Below, in pieces: positions 1-7,565 of a stretch of DNA of 64,000 nucleotides. Under the pieces are notes generated by a model, which was not told where the DNA came from, did no database searches, and was given only the letters and a program-made list of their open reading frames with translations. The DNA lies in assembly GCF_023094165.1 (NCBI RefSeq), contig NZ_JALMDK010000005.1:310001-374000 (forward strand), in the 5' to 3' direction. Made by a program: the position numbers and the translations under genes. The DNA is from Crossiella sp. S99.2. GTDB lineage: Bacteria > Actinomycetota > Actinomycetes > Mycobacteriales > Pseudonocardiaceae. Every line of letters begins with the position of its first letter. Positions within the stretch are counted from its first letter, which is position 1.

Positions 1-41
1 ATGAGTCCGGGTTCATCACCCCGCGGTGATATTGGCGGCGG

Positions 42-61
42 AGTAGCGCTAAAGTAGCGCT
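42..61 (+). promoter_or_regulatory. Leaderless promoter and direct-repeat operator of the toxin-antitoxin pair
   Basis: The sequence AGTAGCGCT occurs twice (42-50 and 53-61) with an 11-bp period, one helical turn, directly against the ATG at 62. A TANNNT-type -10 box, TAAAGT, sits at 50-55 between and across the copies. Six bases separate it from the ATG, so transcription would start on the start codon. Ribbon-helix-helix antitoxins usually bind such repeats and repress their own operon. That role here is inferred. Confidence 0.5.
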
Positions 62-307
62 ATGGCGACCATCCAGATCCGCGACGTGCCGGATGAGACC
101 TACGAGGCGCTCCGCAAGAGGGCTCAGGTGGCCGGCATGTCCCTGCAGGCGTACATGCGAGAGGAACTGATCAAGATGGTGAAGCGCCGTCCCAAGGATG
201 AGGTGATGGACGGGATCGAGGCGATGATCGCGAACTATCCGCCAGGTATCCGGTTGCCCACCGTGGCCGAGACCGTGGCCGCGATCCGGGAGTCGCGTGG
301 TGAATAG
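62..307 (+). CDS. vapB: Ribbon-helix-helix antitoxin, VapB/FitA-like
   Basis: This 81-residue protein begins MATIQIRDVPDETYEALRKR, the beta strand and first helix of a ribbon-helix-helix DNA-binding domain as in FitA/VapB antitoxins. The C-terminal half would wrap the toxin. It overlaps the PIN-domain toxin gene by 11 bases, the standard coupled arrangement. It should neutralise the toxin and, with it, bind the repeats just upstream. The ATG lies six bases after a TAAAGT -10 box and has no Shine-Dalgarno sequence, so the message is probably leaderless. The family assignment is strong; the exact subfamily is not resolved. Confidence 0.85.
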   Translation: MATIQIRDVPDETYEALRKRAQVAGMSLQAYMREELIKMVKRRPKDEVMDGIEAMIANYPPGIRLPTVAETVAAIRESRGE

Positions 308-707
308 GGGAGGTCAAGACCTCGTCGCGGACGCCTCGGCGCTGGTCAACACGCTCATCCTGCCTGACCTGCACGAGCTGCGGCAGCGACTGCGCGATGC
401 CACCTGCCACGCCCCGCACCTGGTTGACGCCGAGGTCGGCCAGGCGCTGCGCAAGCACGCCAGGAAGGGACTGATCTCGGCGGAGATGGGCCAGACCGTG
501 CTCACCGGGGCGTCCCAGCTGGTCGACCACCGTTATCCACACACCGGCCCGATCGCTCAGCTCGCCTGGCAGCTGCGGCATTCGGTGAGCTTCTACGACG
601 CGCTGTACGTCGCGCTGGCCGCCGCGCTGGACGTGCCGCTGCTCACCGCCGACTCGAAGTTGGCCAACGCCCATGGCCTGCCCTGCAAGGTGGAGGTGGT
701 GGGGTGA
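297..707 (+). CDS. vapC: PIN-domain toxin ribonuclease, VapC-like
   Basis: This 136-residue PIN-domain protein is a predicted Mg-dependent endoribonuclease that cuts tRNA or other RNA when freed from its antitoxin. The acidic residues expected of the active site are visible: Asp in LVADASALVN near residue 12, Glu in HLVDAEVGQAL near 43, and Asp in SFYDALYVA and LLTADSKLA towards the end. Two in-frame GTG codons at 297 and 300 are candidate starts, both inside the antitoxin gene, so translation is coupled. The last four bases overlap the next gene, so the toxin and an esterase-like protein share a message, which is unusual for a TA module. Confidence 0.85.
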   Translation: MVNRGGQDLVADASALVNTLILPDLHELRQRLRDATCHAPHLVDAEVGQALRKHARKGLISAEMGQTVLTGASQLVDHRYPHTGPIAQLAWQLRHSVSFYDALYVALAAALDVPLLTADSKLANAHGLPCKVEVVG

Positions 708-1462
708 GCACCCGGTGGCAGAGGTTCGTCGCCGTGGGCGACAGCGTGACCGAGGGACTCGGCGACCCGGACGGCGACGGCGGGTTCCGCGGCTGGGCGG
801 ACCGGCTGGCCGAGGCGATCGCGGCCCGGCAGGGCGAGGTGCGCTACGCGAACCTGGCCGTGCGTGGGCTGACCACCCGGCGCATCCTGCACAGCCAGCT
901 CACCGCGGCCCAGGAGCTGCGGCCGGATCTGGTGACCGCGGTGGTCGGGATGAACGACGTGATCCGGCCCGGTCTGGACCCACTGGAGTTCGCCGCCGAC
1001 CTGAACGCGCTGTTCAGCGGGTTGCGGGTGACCGGTGCGGTGGTGCTGACCTCGACCATTCCCGCGCCCGGCCTGTTCGCGCCGCTGCCGCAGGCGCTGC
1101 GGCGGCGGATGGACACCCGGATCACCCGGATGAACGCGGTGATCACCGCCGCGGCGCACCGGCACGGCCTGCTGTGCCTGGACCTGGCCGCGATGACCCC
1201 CGCCGGCATGGCCGCCTGGGCCGAGGACCGGCTGCACCCGGGGCCGATCGCGCACGAGGCGATGGCCGCGGCGGCGCTGGCCGCGCTGGACGGACTGGCC
1301 CCGGCGGTGGCGGTCGACGGCGCCGAACAGCCCGACCCCGACCACCTGCGCTGGCTGCGCACCTTCCTGCTGCCCTGGCTGATCCGCCGCTTGCGCGGCC
1401 AGAGCAGCGGCGACGGCCGGGTCGCCAAACTCCCGGCCTACCGCCTGCTCCCCGCCACCTGA
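704..1462 (+). CDS. SGNH/GDSL-type hydrolase
   Basis: This 252-residue protein has the four SGNH blocks: GDSVTEG near residue 13 (nucleophile Ser), a Gly in NLAVRG near 50, an Asn in VVGMNDV near 84, and Asp/His in DRLHPGP near 180. It is a predicted esterase or lipase of unknown substrate. No signal peptide is visible, so it is probably cytoplasmic. The GTG start overlaps the toxin stop (GTGA, 704-707), implying coupled translation. A 22-bp repeat array starts immediately after the stop codon. The fold assignment is firm; the substrate is unknown. Confidence 0.85.
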   Translation: MSTRWQRFVAVGDSVTEGLGDPDGDGGFRGWADRLAEAIAARQGEVRYANLAVRGLTTRRILHSQLTAAQELRPDLVTAVVGMNDVIRPGLDPLEFAADLNALFSGLRVTGAVVLTSTIPAPGLFAPLPQALRRRMDTRITRMNAVITAAAHRHGLLCLDLAAMTPAGMAAWAEDRLHPGPIAHEAMAAAALAALDGLAPAVAVDGAEQPDPDHLRWLRTFLLPWLIRRLRGQSSGDGRVAKLPAYRLLPAT

Positions 1463-1464
1463 CC

Positions 1465-1530
1465 GTACGAGTTGGGCCAACCGGTACGCCCACTTGGGCA
1501 AACCGGGCGTACGAGTTGGCCCAACTCGGT
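1465..1530. repeat. 22-bp periodic repeat array A (3 units)
   Basis: Three 9-bp cores sit at 1472 (TTGGGCCAA), 1494 (TTGGGCAAA, one mismatch) and 1516 (TTGGCCCAA), exactly 22 bp apart. The 13-bp linkers carry GTAC and Cys-like CTCG/CGAG arms, so CGAGTTGG-C-CCAACTCG forms a short perfect palindrome at the last unit. The first core starts 10 bp after the hydrolase stop codon, and the last ends 9 bp before the rtcB stop codon. The array therefore fills the gap between two convergent genes. The role is unknown; a bidirectional terminator or a protein-binding array are candidates. Confidence 0.85.
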
Positions 1531-1533
1531 GGG

Positions 1534-2727
1534 TCAGCCCTTGATGCAGATGATCTGGCGGAGCTTGGCGACCACCTCGACCAGGTCGGCCTGGTTCGCG
1601 ATGACCTTGTTGATGTCCTTGTAGGCCGCCGGGATCTCGTCGACCACGCCGGAGTCCTTGCGGCATTCCACGCCCGCGGTCTGCTCGGCCAGGTCCTGGG
1701 CGGTGAACCGCTTGCGGGCCTGGTTCCGGGACATCCGCCGGCCGGCGCCGTGGCTGGCCGAGCAGAACGAGTCCGGGTTGCCCAGCCCGCGGACGATGTA
1801 GGAACCGGTGCCCATCGAACCCGGGATGATGCCCAGGTCGCCCTGGCCCGCCCGGATCGCGCCCTTGCGGGTCACCAGCAGGTCCGCGCCGAAGTGGGTT
1901 TCCTCGGCGACGTAGTTGTGGTGGCAGGAGATCGGTTCCTCGAAGGCGACCTGCGGGAACTGCTTGGCCAGCACGGTGCAGGCCAGCCGCATCATCACCG
2001 AGCGGTTCCGGCGTGCGTAGTCCTGCGCCCAGTACAGGTCGTGCCGGTAGGCCGCCATCTCCGGGGTCTGGGCCAGGAACACGGCGAGGTCCGGGTCCGG
2101 CAGCTCGGAGTTGTGCGCGAGCCCGCGGGCCACGCTGATGTGGTACTGCGCCAACAGGTTCCCGATCCCGCGGGAGCCCGAGTGCAGCATCAGCCAGACC
2201 TGGTCGTCCTCGTCCAGGCAAACCTCCAGGAAGTGGTTGCCGCCGCCGAGGGTGCCCATCTGCAACAGTGCCCGCTTGGTCTCGGCCTTGACCGCCTCGG
2301 TCAGGTTGTCGAAGCCGGACCAGAACGAGTCCCAGTCGGTGGCGTCCTGGTCACCGAAGGCGATGTCGCGGTGCATGCCGAAACCGACCGGCACCACCTT
2401 CTCGATCCCGGACCGCAGCGCACGGAGGTCGTCGGGCAGATCGTTGGCACGCAAGGAGGTTCGGACCGCGGTCATCCCACAGCCGATGTCCACGCCCACC
2501 GCCGCCGGGGACACCGCGCCCTGCATGGCGATGACCGAACCGACCGTGGCGCCCTTGCCATAGTGCACATCCGGCATGACGGCGACGTGCTTGAACACCC
2601 AGGGCAGCGCGGCGATGTTCTGCAGCTGCTGCATCGCTTGGCCCTCGACCTCATTGGCCTTGGTCCACATGCGGATGTCGACCTGCTTACCAGGGATCAC
2701 GTCTCCCTGGAACGACTTCTGTGCCAT
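1534..2727 (-). CDS. rtcB: RtcB family RNA-splicing ligase
   Basis: RtcB joins RNA 2',3'-cyclic phosphate (or 3'-phosphate) ends to 5'-OH ends using GTP and Mn(II), in tRNA splicing or RNA repair. The 397 residues carry the family landmarks: MPDVHYGKG at 51-59, GVDIGCGM at 78-85 with the metal-binding Cys, GGGNHFLEV mid-protein, and SHGAGRRMSR near the C terminus, where the family's guanylylated His lies. The length is typical of the short bacterial form. The ATG is preceded by TAGCCT and a six-base gap with no Shine-Dalgarno, so the mRNA is probably leaderless. No archease or RtcA gene is adjacent. Confidence 0.93.
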   Translation of the reverse strand: MAQKSFQGDVIPGKQVDIRMWTKANEVEGQAMQQLQNIAALPWVFKHVAVMPDVHYGKGATVGSVIAMQGAVSPAAVGVDIGCGMTAVRTSLRANDLPDDLRALRSGIEKVVPVGFGMHRDIAFGDQDATDWDSFWSGFDNLTEAVKAETKRALLQMGTLGGGNHFLEVCLDEDDQVWLMLHSGSRGIGNLLAQYHISVARGLAHNSELPDPDLAVFLAQTPEMAAYRHDLYWAQDYARRNRSVMMRLACTVLAKQFPQVAFEEPISCHHNYVAEETHFGADLLVTRKGAIRAGQGDLGIIPGSMGTGSYIVRGLGNPDSFCSASHGAGRRMSRNQARKRFTAQDLAEQTAGVECRKDSGVVDEIPAAYKDINKVIANQADLVEVVAKLRQIICIKG

Positions 2728-2733
2728 GCGCCC

Positions 2734-2739
2734 AGGCTA
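2734..2739 (-). promoter_or_regulatory. -10 box of a leaderless rtcB promoter
   Basis: On the minus strand TAGCCT (TANNNT type) is followed by six bases and the rtcB ATG. The predicted start site is the A of the ATG. I could not see a convincing -35 box. Confidence 0.4.
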
Positions 2740-2775
2740 GGGGCGGCGCGCGGAAACCGCTCCCGAATAAGTGAA

Positions 2776-2820
2776 AGGCCCGGTTCACGCGGGGTCGGGG
2801 TCACCGCGCGAACCGGGCCT
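2776..2820 (-). terminator. Stem-loop terminator after the dehydrogenase gene
   Basis: AGGCCCGGTTC at 2776-2786 pairs perfectly with GAACCGGGCCT at 2810-2820. The hairpin lies 27 bases past the stop codon of the leftward aldehyde dehydrogenase gene. There is no long T tract, as is usual in high-GC actinobacteria. Confidence 0.6.
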
Positions 2821-2846
2821 GGCTCACTGTGTTTCCGTGCGGGCGT

Positions 2847-4361
2847 TCAGTGCGTGCCGAGCACCCCGTCCCGGCGGCGCGGGATGCCCAGCGGGTTGGC
2901 GTCCTGGAGTTCCACCGGCAGCAGCGCGTCCGGCCAGGACTGGTAGGTCACCGGCGCGATCCAGCGGCGGATCGCGGTGGCGCCCACCGAGGTGTGCAGT
3001 GCGGAGGTGGTGGCGGGCCACGGACCGCCGTGGTGCTGGGCCCAGCTCACCGCGACCCCGGTCGGCCAGGCGTTGAACACCAGCCGGCCGGCGATCCGGG
3101 CGAGCACAGTGGACAGTGCGCCCGCCGCGTCGTGATCGCCGTCGGCGGCGTGCACGGTGGCGGTGAGCGTGCCCTCCAGCTTGGCCAGCACCGGCAGCAG
3201 CTCGGCCGGATCGGAGTAGGTGACCGCGATGGCCGCCGGGCCGAAGCACTCCTCGCTCAGCTTGGCCTGATCGGCGGCGAAGTTCGCCACCGTGGTGCGG
3301 TACAGCCGCGGCGCCACGGTCCAGCCGCCCTCGGGCGCCTCGCCGACCGCGACCAGCTCGACCGCGTCCCGCGCGGACAGTCCGTCCACAGTGGACTCAT
3401 ACGAGTCGCGCATGCGGGCGGTGAGCATGGCCCCGCCGTTGGCCCCGCCGACCGCCTTGCCAAGTGCGTCCACAATGGACTCCGGCACGAATACCAGGCC
3501 GGGGTTGGTGCAGAACTGGCCCACGCCCATGGTCAGCGAGGCGGCGAAGCCGGTGGCCAGTTCCTCGGTCTGTGCGGCCGCCGCGCCCGGCAGGATCACC
3601 GTCGGGTTCACGCTGCCCAGCTCGCCGTAGAACGGGATCGGATCCGGCCGCCCGACCGCCAGGTCGAACAGCGCGCGCCCGCCACCGGTGGACCCGGTGA
3701 AGCCGACCGCCTTGATCGCGGGGTGCTTGACCAGCTGCGAACCGGCCGGGGTGCTGTAGACGATGTTGAACACCCCGGCGGGCAGCCCGGCCGCGGCGAT
3801 GGTCTCGATCAGCACGGCGGCGGTGGCCACCGAGGTGTTGGGGTGCGCCGAATGCGACTTCACCAGCACCGGGCAGCCCGCGGCCAGCGCGGAGGCGGTG
3901 TCGCCGCCGGCCACCGAGAAGGCGAACGGGAAGTTGCTGGCCGAGAACACCGCGACCGGGCCCAGCGGCTGCAGCATCCGGCGCAGGTTGGGCCGCGGCG
4001 GGATGATGTCCGGGTTGGGCGAGTCGATGGTGGCCTCGGTGTAGCTGCCCTCGCGCAGCACCTCGCCGAACAGCCGGAGCTGGTTGGTGGTGCGCTTGAG
4101 TTCCACGGTCAGCCGGGGCACGCCGAGCGCGGTCTCGGTGTCCGCGATCTCGATCAGCGTCTCGCTTGTCGCGTCCAGCGCGTCCGCGATCTGCTCCAGC
4201 AGTTCGGCCCGCTGGGCCAGTGTCAGTCCGGACAGCACCGGGAACGCCTCGGCCGCGGCCTTGGCCAGCCGGTCGACCTCGGCCGGCGGGGTGGCCGGCA
4301 CCGGCTCGCGGTAGGTCCCACCGGTCCGTGGGTTGTAGCCCTGCACGCCCTGGACGGTCAC
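2847..4361 (-). CDS. Aldehyde dehydrogenase, probably 2-oxoglutarate semialdehyde dehydrogenase
   Basis: This 504-residue NAD(P)-dependent aldehyde dehydrogenase would oxidise 2-oxoglutarate semialdehyde to 2-oxoglutarate, the last step of oxidative uronate/aldarate catabolism. The catalytic Glu lies in GELGSVNP and the catalytic Cys in VGQFCTNPG; GFTGSTGGGRAL is the nucleotide-binding turn. These variants are typical of the ketoglutarate semialdehyde group. The start is GTG 4361. It has AAGGAGG seven bases upstream, and its GTGA overlaps the uronate dehydrogenase stop; a longer reading frame reaching 4604 is not needed. Specificity is inferred from the neighbouring kdgD-like and gudD-like genes. 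Confidence 0.88.
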   Translation of the reverse strand: MTVQGVQGYNPRTGGTYREPVPATPPAEVDRLAKAAAEAFPVLSGLTLAQRAELLEQIADALDATSETLIEIADTETALGVPRLTVELKRTTNQLRLFGEVLREGSYTEATIDSPNPDIIPPRPNLRRMLQPLGPVAVFSASNFPFAFSVAGGDTASALAAGCPVLVKSHSAHPNTSVATAAVLIETIAAAGLPAGVFNIVYSTPAGSQLVKHPAIKAVGFTGSTGGGRALFDLAVGRPDPIPFYGELGSVNPTVILPGAAAAQTEELATGFAASLTMGVGQFCTNPGLVFVPESIVDALGKAVGGANGGAMLTARMRDSYESTVDGLSARDAVELVAVGEAPEGGWTVAPRLYRTTVANFAADQAKLSEECFGPAAIAVTYSDPAELLPVLAKLEGTLTATVHAADGDHDAAGALSTVLARIAGRLVFNAWPTGVAVSWAQHHGGPWPATTSALHTSVGATAIRRWIAPVTYQSWPDALLPVELQDANPLGIPRRRDGVLGTH

Positions 4362-5182
4362 CGTCCGGCCTCCTTCTTCGCGGTGTCGTAGTCGGGCGAG
4401 CACCAGATGCCGCCGACGAGGTGGTGCGGTGACGCGCTGACGTCCGGCTCGCCGTGCTCGGCGATCAGTTCCGCCGCGTGCGCCTCGGAATCGTCCTGCG
4501 AGACATAGCCGATCGCCTTGGCCTCGGCCAGGGAGAACCAGCGGCGGGTGTTGTCCGAGACGCCCCACAGCACCCGGAAGCCGGGGTCCGGAGTGGACAG
4601 ACACGCCTCGAAAAGCCTTGCCCCGTCAGCGGGGGAGAGCCAGGTGGAGAGCATGCGCAGGTCCTTCGGCCGCTCGAAGCAGGAACCGATGCGCACGCAC
4701 AGCACGTCCAGGCCGTACCGGTCGGCGTAGTGGCTGGCGATGGCCTCACCGGCCACCTTGCTCACGCCGTAGTTGGTGTCCGGGCGCGGGAACGCGTTCC
4801 CGGCCACCTCGCCGTCCGAGCGCGGCGCGAAGCCGACCGCGTGGTTGGAACTGGCGAAGACCACCCGGGGCACGCCCTGCCGCCGGGCCGCCTCGAACAC
4901 GGTGTACGTGCCGTTGATGTTGACATCGAGGATGTCCGCCCACACCCGCTCCAGGCTGTGCCCGCCGAGGTGGATCACCGCGGACACGCCGGCGCAGGCC
5001 GCCTCCATCGCCGCCATGTCGGTCACCGAGGCCGTCACCAGCTCGACCGCCTCACCGTCACCCGCCGGTGGCAGTTCGGCGATGTCCAGTAACCGGAGGA
5101 TGCGGCCGTCGCGGGCCAGGCGGGGCCGCATCAGCGTGCCCACGCCACCGGCCGCGCCGGTGATCAGAATGCGTTCGGTCAC
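4358..5182 (-). CDS. udh: NAD-dependent uronate dehydrogenase
   Basis: This 274-residue short-chain/epimerase-type dehydrogenase has GAAGGVG at residues 8-14 for NAD binding and YGVSK near 138 as the catalytic Tyr-Lys pair. Length and motifs fit bacterial uronate dehydrogenase, which oxidises galacturonate or glucuronate to the aldarolactone. The locus supports this because glucarate dehydratase, keto-deoxyglucarate dehydratase and semialdehyde dehydrogenase genes are all present. It is translated from a GTG and overlaps the dehydrogenase downstream by four bases, so the two form an operon. Another sugar nucleotide epimerase is possible on sequence alone but less likely here. Confidence 0.82.
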   Translation of the reverse strand: MTERILITGAAGGVGTLMRPRLARDGRILRLLDIAELPPAGDGEAVELVTASVTDMAAMEAACAGVSAVIHLGGHSLERVWADILDVNINGTYTVFEAARRQGVPRVVFASSNHAVGFAPRSDGEVAGNAFPRPDTNYGVSKVAGEAIASHYADRYGLDVLCVRIGSCFERPKDLRMLSTWLSPADGARLFEACLSTPDPGFRVLWGVSDNTRRWFSLAEAKAIGYVSQDDSEAHAAELIAEHGEPDVSASPHHLVGGIWCSPDYDTAKKEAGR

Positions 5183-5249
5183 TCCGAGACCCTTCGTGCG
5201 TCCTGTTTTTGACTGTCCAAAATGGACTGTTCGCCGATGGCGGTGCGGC

Positions 5250-6056
5250 TCACAGCGGCGTGAGACCGGGCTGGCGGAGCAGCTCGGTGAGGGTGCGGGC
5301 CGCGCCCAGCAGCGCGTCCACGATCTGCTTCTCGTGCTCGGGGGTGAGCCGGGCGACCGGCACCGAGCAGCTCATCGCGTCGGTGACCGGGTTGCGGTAG
5401 GGCAGCGCGACCGCGAAACAGCCCAGGCCGGGGGTGTTCTCCTCGCGCTCGAAGGAGTAGCCGACCCGGCGGAAGTCCTCCAGCTGGGCCAGCAGCGCGT
5501 CCCGGTCGGTGACCGTGTTCGCGGTCAGCGGGGCGATCGTGTCCGGCACCAGCGCGGCGGCGTCGGCGGCCGGGCGGGCCGAGAGCAGCGCCTTGCCCAG
5601 CGCGGTGCTGTGCGCGGGCAGCCGGCGACCGACCCTGGAGACCACCCGCAGGTGGTGCTCGGACTCGCGGCTGGCCAGGTACACCACGTCGTCGCCTTCC
5701 AGGCGGGCGAGGTGCACGGTCTCGTTGATCTCCTGCCGCACCTGCTCCATCACCCGGATGGCGGTGCGCACCACGGGATCGTGATCCAGGTAGGAGGTGC
5801 CGACCAGCAGTGCGCGCACGCCGATCCCGTAGGTGCCGCGGTCCGGTTCCACCTCGACCCAGCCGCGCGCCACCAGCGTCTGGAGCAGCATGTACAGGCT
5901 CGACTTGGGGTAACTCAGCTCGCGGTGTAGCTCGGTGAGCGTCAGCCTGCGGTCGAAGGAGGCCAGGACCTCCAGCAGCTCCACCGTGCGGTCGGCGGAC
6001 TTGACCGCCGCCGGCCGGGTGGGGGCGACCGCGGCGTCCTTGACGGCTTCCGTCAT
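5250..6056 (-). CDS. IclR family transcriptional regulator of the uronate locus
   Basis: This 268-residue IclR protein has a winged helix-turn-helix at about 15-80 (LTLTELHRELSYPKSSLYML) and a C-terminal effector domain with the pattern HSTALGKALLS. It would sense a uronate-pathway intermediate and control both the leftward and rightward operons, since it lies between them. The ATG at 6056 is chosen because GGAGG lies seven bases upstream; a longer frame to 6140 would overlap the divergent promoter. Whether it represses or activates cannot be read from the sequence. Confidence 0.88.
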   Translation of the reverse strand: MTEAVKDAAVAPTRPAAVKSADRTVELLEVLASFDRRLTLTELHRELSYPKSSLYMLLQTLVARGWVEVEPDRGTYGIGVRALLVGTSYLDHDPVVRTAIRVMEQVRQEINETVHLARLEGDDVVYLASRESEHHLRVVSRVGRRLPAHSTALGKALLSARPAADAAALVPDTIAPLTANTVTDRDALLAQLEDFRRVGYSFEREENTPGLGCFAVALPYRNPVTDAMSCSVPVARLTPEHEKQIVDALLGAARTLTELLRQPGLTPL

Positions 6057-6100
6057 CTCGGCCTCCAGGTCCAATCGGGTTCTTCTCCCGTGCCGCCCTC

Positions 6101-6130
6101 TTGACAGGGGCACGGCCTGATTTTTACAGT
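6101..6130 (+). promoter_or_regulatory. Consensus-like promoter of the uronate importer operon
   Basis: A perfect -35 box TTGACA (6101-6106), an 18-bp spacer and a -10 box TACAGT (6125-6130) point towards the binding-protein gene, about 100 bases upstream of its ATG. It is among the best sigma-70 promoter matches in the window, which suggests strong transcription unless it is repressed. Confidence 0.65.
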
Positions 6131-6142
6131 CCCGCAACAAGG

Positions 6143-6173
6143 TTCACAAGTACGACTCAGATTCACATATCTG
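6143..6173. promoter_or_regulatory. Candidate IclR operator
   Basis: Just downstream of the predicted start site, CAGAT (6158-6162) and ATCTG (6169-6173) form an inverted repeat around TCACAT. GTTCACAAG and ATTCACATA repeat the TTCACA motif 20 bp apart. The position at about +20 to +40 suits repression by the divergent IclR protein. This is inference from position and symmetry. Confidence 0.4.
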
Positions 6174-6233
6174 AACGAATCTGTCCAGAGGGCAGTTCGG
6201 GTGAACCCACCGCCGAAGTTGAGGGAGCCGGGC

Positions 6234-7565
6234 ATGCAGCGTCGTACCGCCAGAACCCGCACCGCGTTACTCGCGGGTGCGGTGGCCGTCGGGCTGGTCC
6301 TGTCCGCCTGCTCCGGCGGGGCTCCGCAGGGCGACCCGAACGCGCCGATCGAGGTGTGGACGCGCAGCCAGGACGACACCAAGAAGGTCTACGAGAAGAT
6401 CTTCAAGGCGTTCACCGACAAGACCGGCATCCCGGTCAACTACAACCCGCCGCCGTTCAACGACTTCGACAAGCGGGTGCAGGAACGCGCCCAGTCCAAG
6501 GACCTGCCGGACCTGGTGATCACCGACACCGGCTCGCTGGGCCCGTACCGCAAGCAGGGCTTCGTGGTCGAGGTGGACCGCAACGCCTTCGCCGGCCAGG
6601 GTGACCTGGTCGAACGGGCCTGGAACAACGGCAAGACCGCCGACGGCAAGTACTTCGCGGTCCCGTTCTCCACCCAGGCCCAGGTGCTGCTGGTGCGCAA
6701 GGACTGGCGGGAAAAGCTGGGCAAGCCGGTCCCGAAGACCTGGGACGAACTGGCCGCGCTGGCCAACGACTTCACCACCAAGGACCCCGACGGCAACGGC
6801 GACGCCAAGGACACCTTCGGCATCGTCGCGCCCGGCTCCACCGACCGCGGCTACCTGGCCTGGTGGGCGGCCAACTACATCTGGCAGGCCGGCGGGGACA
6901 TCCTCAGCGAGTCCGGCGGCGAGTACAAGGTCGCGGTGAACTCCGCGCAGACCACGCAGGCGGTGAACTGGCTCAAGGGCCTGTTCTGCGACACCAAGGT
7001 GACGTTGCCCAACTCGCTCACCATGGTCACCAACGACGCGCACAACTACTTCGAGCAGGGCAAGGCCGGGATCTACCTGACCGGCCCGTACATGTTCACC
7101 CGCTTCGACAAGGCGCCGGGCAAGGACAAGTACGAGGTCATCCCGTCCCCGGCCGGCCCGAGCGGCTCCACCGTGCTGGGCGAGGGCGAGGTCATCTACC
7201 AGATGGCCGGTTCGGCCAAGACCGCCGAGCAGAAGAAGCTGGCCGAGTTCCTGGTGTCCCCGGAAGCCCAGCAGCTGGGCATGAAGCCGGACGCCGGCCA
7301 GCGTCCCGTGGTGCGGCTGTCGGTGAACAAGAACGTCGACGTCAAGTCGGTCTACAACGACCCGCGCTGGGACACCGTGGCCAAGGTCTACGCCGAGAAC
7401 GCCCGGCCGTTCCCGAACGTGCCCAACTTCCAGCCCTTCCGGCAGCAGACCGCGGAGACGCTGAACAGCCTGTTCGCCAAGTGCGGCAGCGATGTCAGCG
7501 CTGAACTGACCAAGCTGGCAGGCAACCTCGACAAGGAACTGAAGTCGCAGAAGGCGGCTCAGTGA
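6234..7565 (+). CDS. Sugar ABC transporter substrate-binding lipoprotein
   Basis: This 443-residue family-1 extracellular solute-binding protein has a signal peptide with lipobox LSAC; the Cys at about residue 26 would be lipidated after cleavage, anchoring it outside the membrane. It should capture a uronate, aldarate or short oligouronide for the two permeases downstream. The ATG at 6234 is preferred over GTG 6201 because GAGGGAGC lies just upstream and the signal peptide then starts MQRRTARTR. It overlaps the first permease by four bases (GTGA). No ATPase gene is in the locus, so a shared MsiK-type ATPase is likely. Confidence 0.9.
   Translation: MQRRTARTRTALLAGAVAVGLVLSACSGGAPQGDPNAPIEVWTRSQDDTKKVYEKIFKAFTDKTGIPVNYNPPPFNDFDKRVQERAQSKDLPDLVITDTGSLGPYRKQGFVVEVDRNAFAGQGDLVERAWNNGKTADGKYFAVPFSTQAQVLLVRKDWREKLGKPVPKTWDELAALANDFTTKDPDGNGDAKDTFGIVAPGSTDRGYLAWWAANYIWQAGGDILSESGGEYKVAVNSAQTTQAVNWLKGLFCDTKVTLPNSLTMVTNDAHNYFEQGKAGIYLTGPYMFTRFDKAPGKDKYEVIPSPAGPSGSTVLGEGEVIYQMAGSAKTAEQKKLAEFLVSPEAQQLGMKPDAGQRPVVRLSVNKNVDVKSVYNDPRWDTVAKVYAENARPFPNVPNFQPFRQQTAETLNSLFAKCGSDVSAELTKLAGNLDKELKSQKAAQ

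Noticed and set aside
2728..2846. An RNA-repair operon around rtcB (archease, rtcA, rtcR)
   Set aside because: The neighbours are an SGNH hydrolase and the uronate locus; no such genes are visible.
593..2946. Long antisense reading frames over the SGNH and rtcB genes (up to 757 codons)
   Set aside because: They arise from extreme GC content. The opposite frames contain clear SGNH and RtcB motifs, and the antisense products are low-complexity Arg/Gly/Ala-rich.
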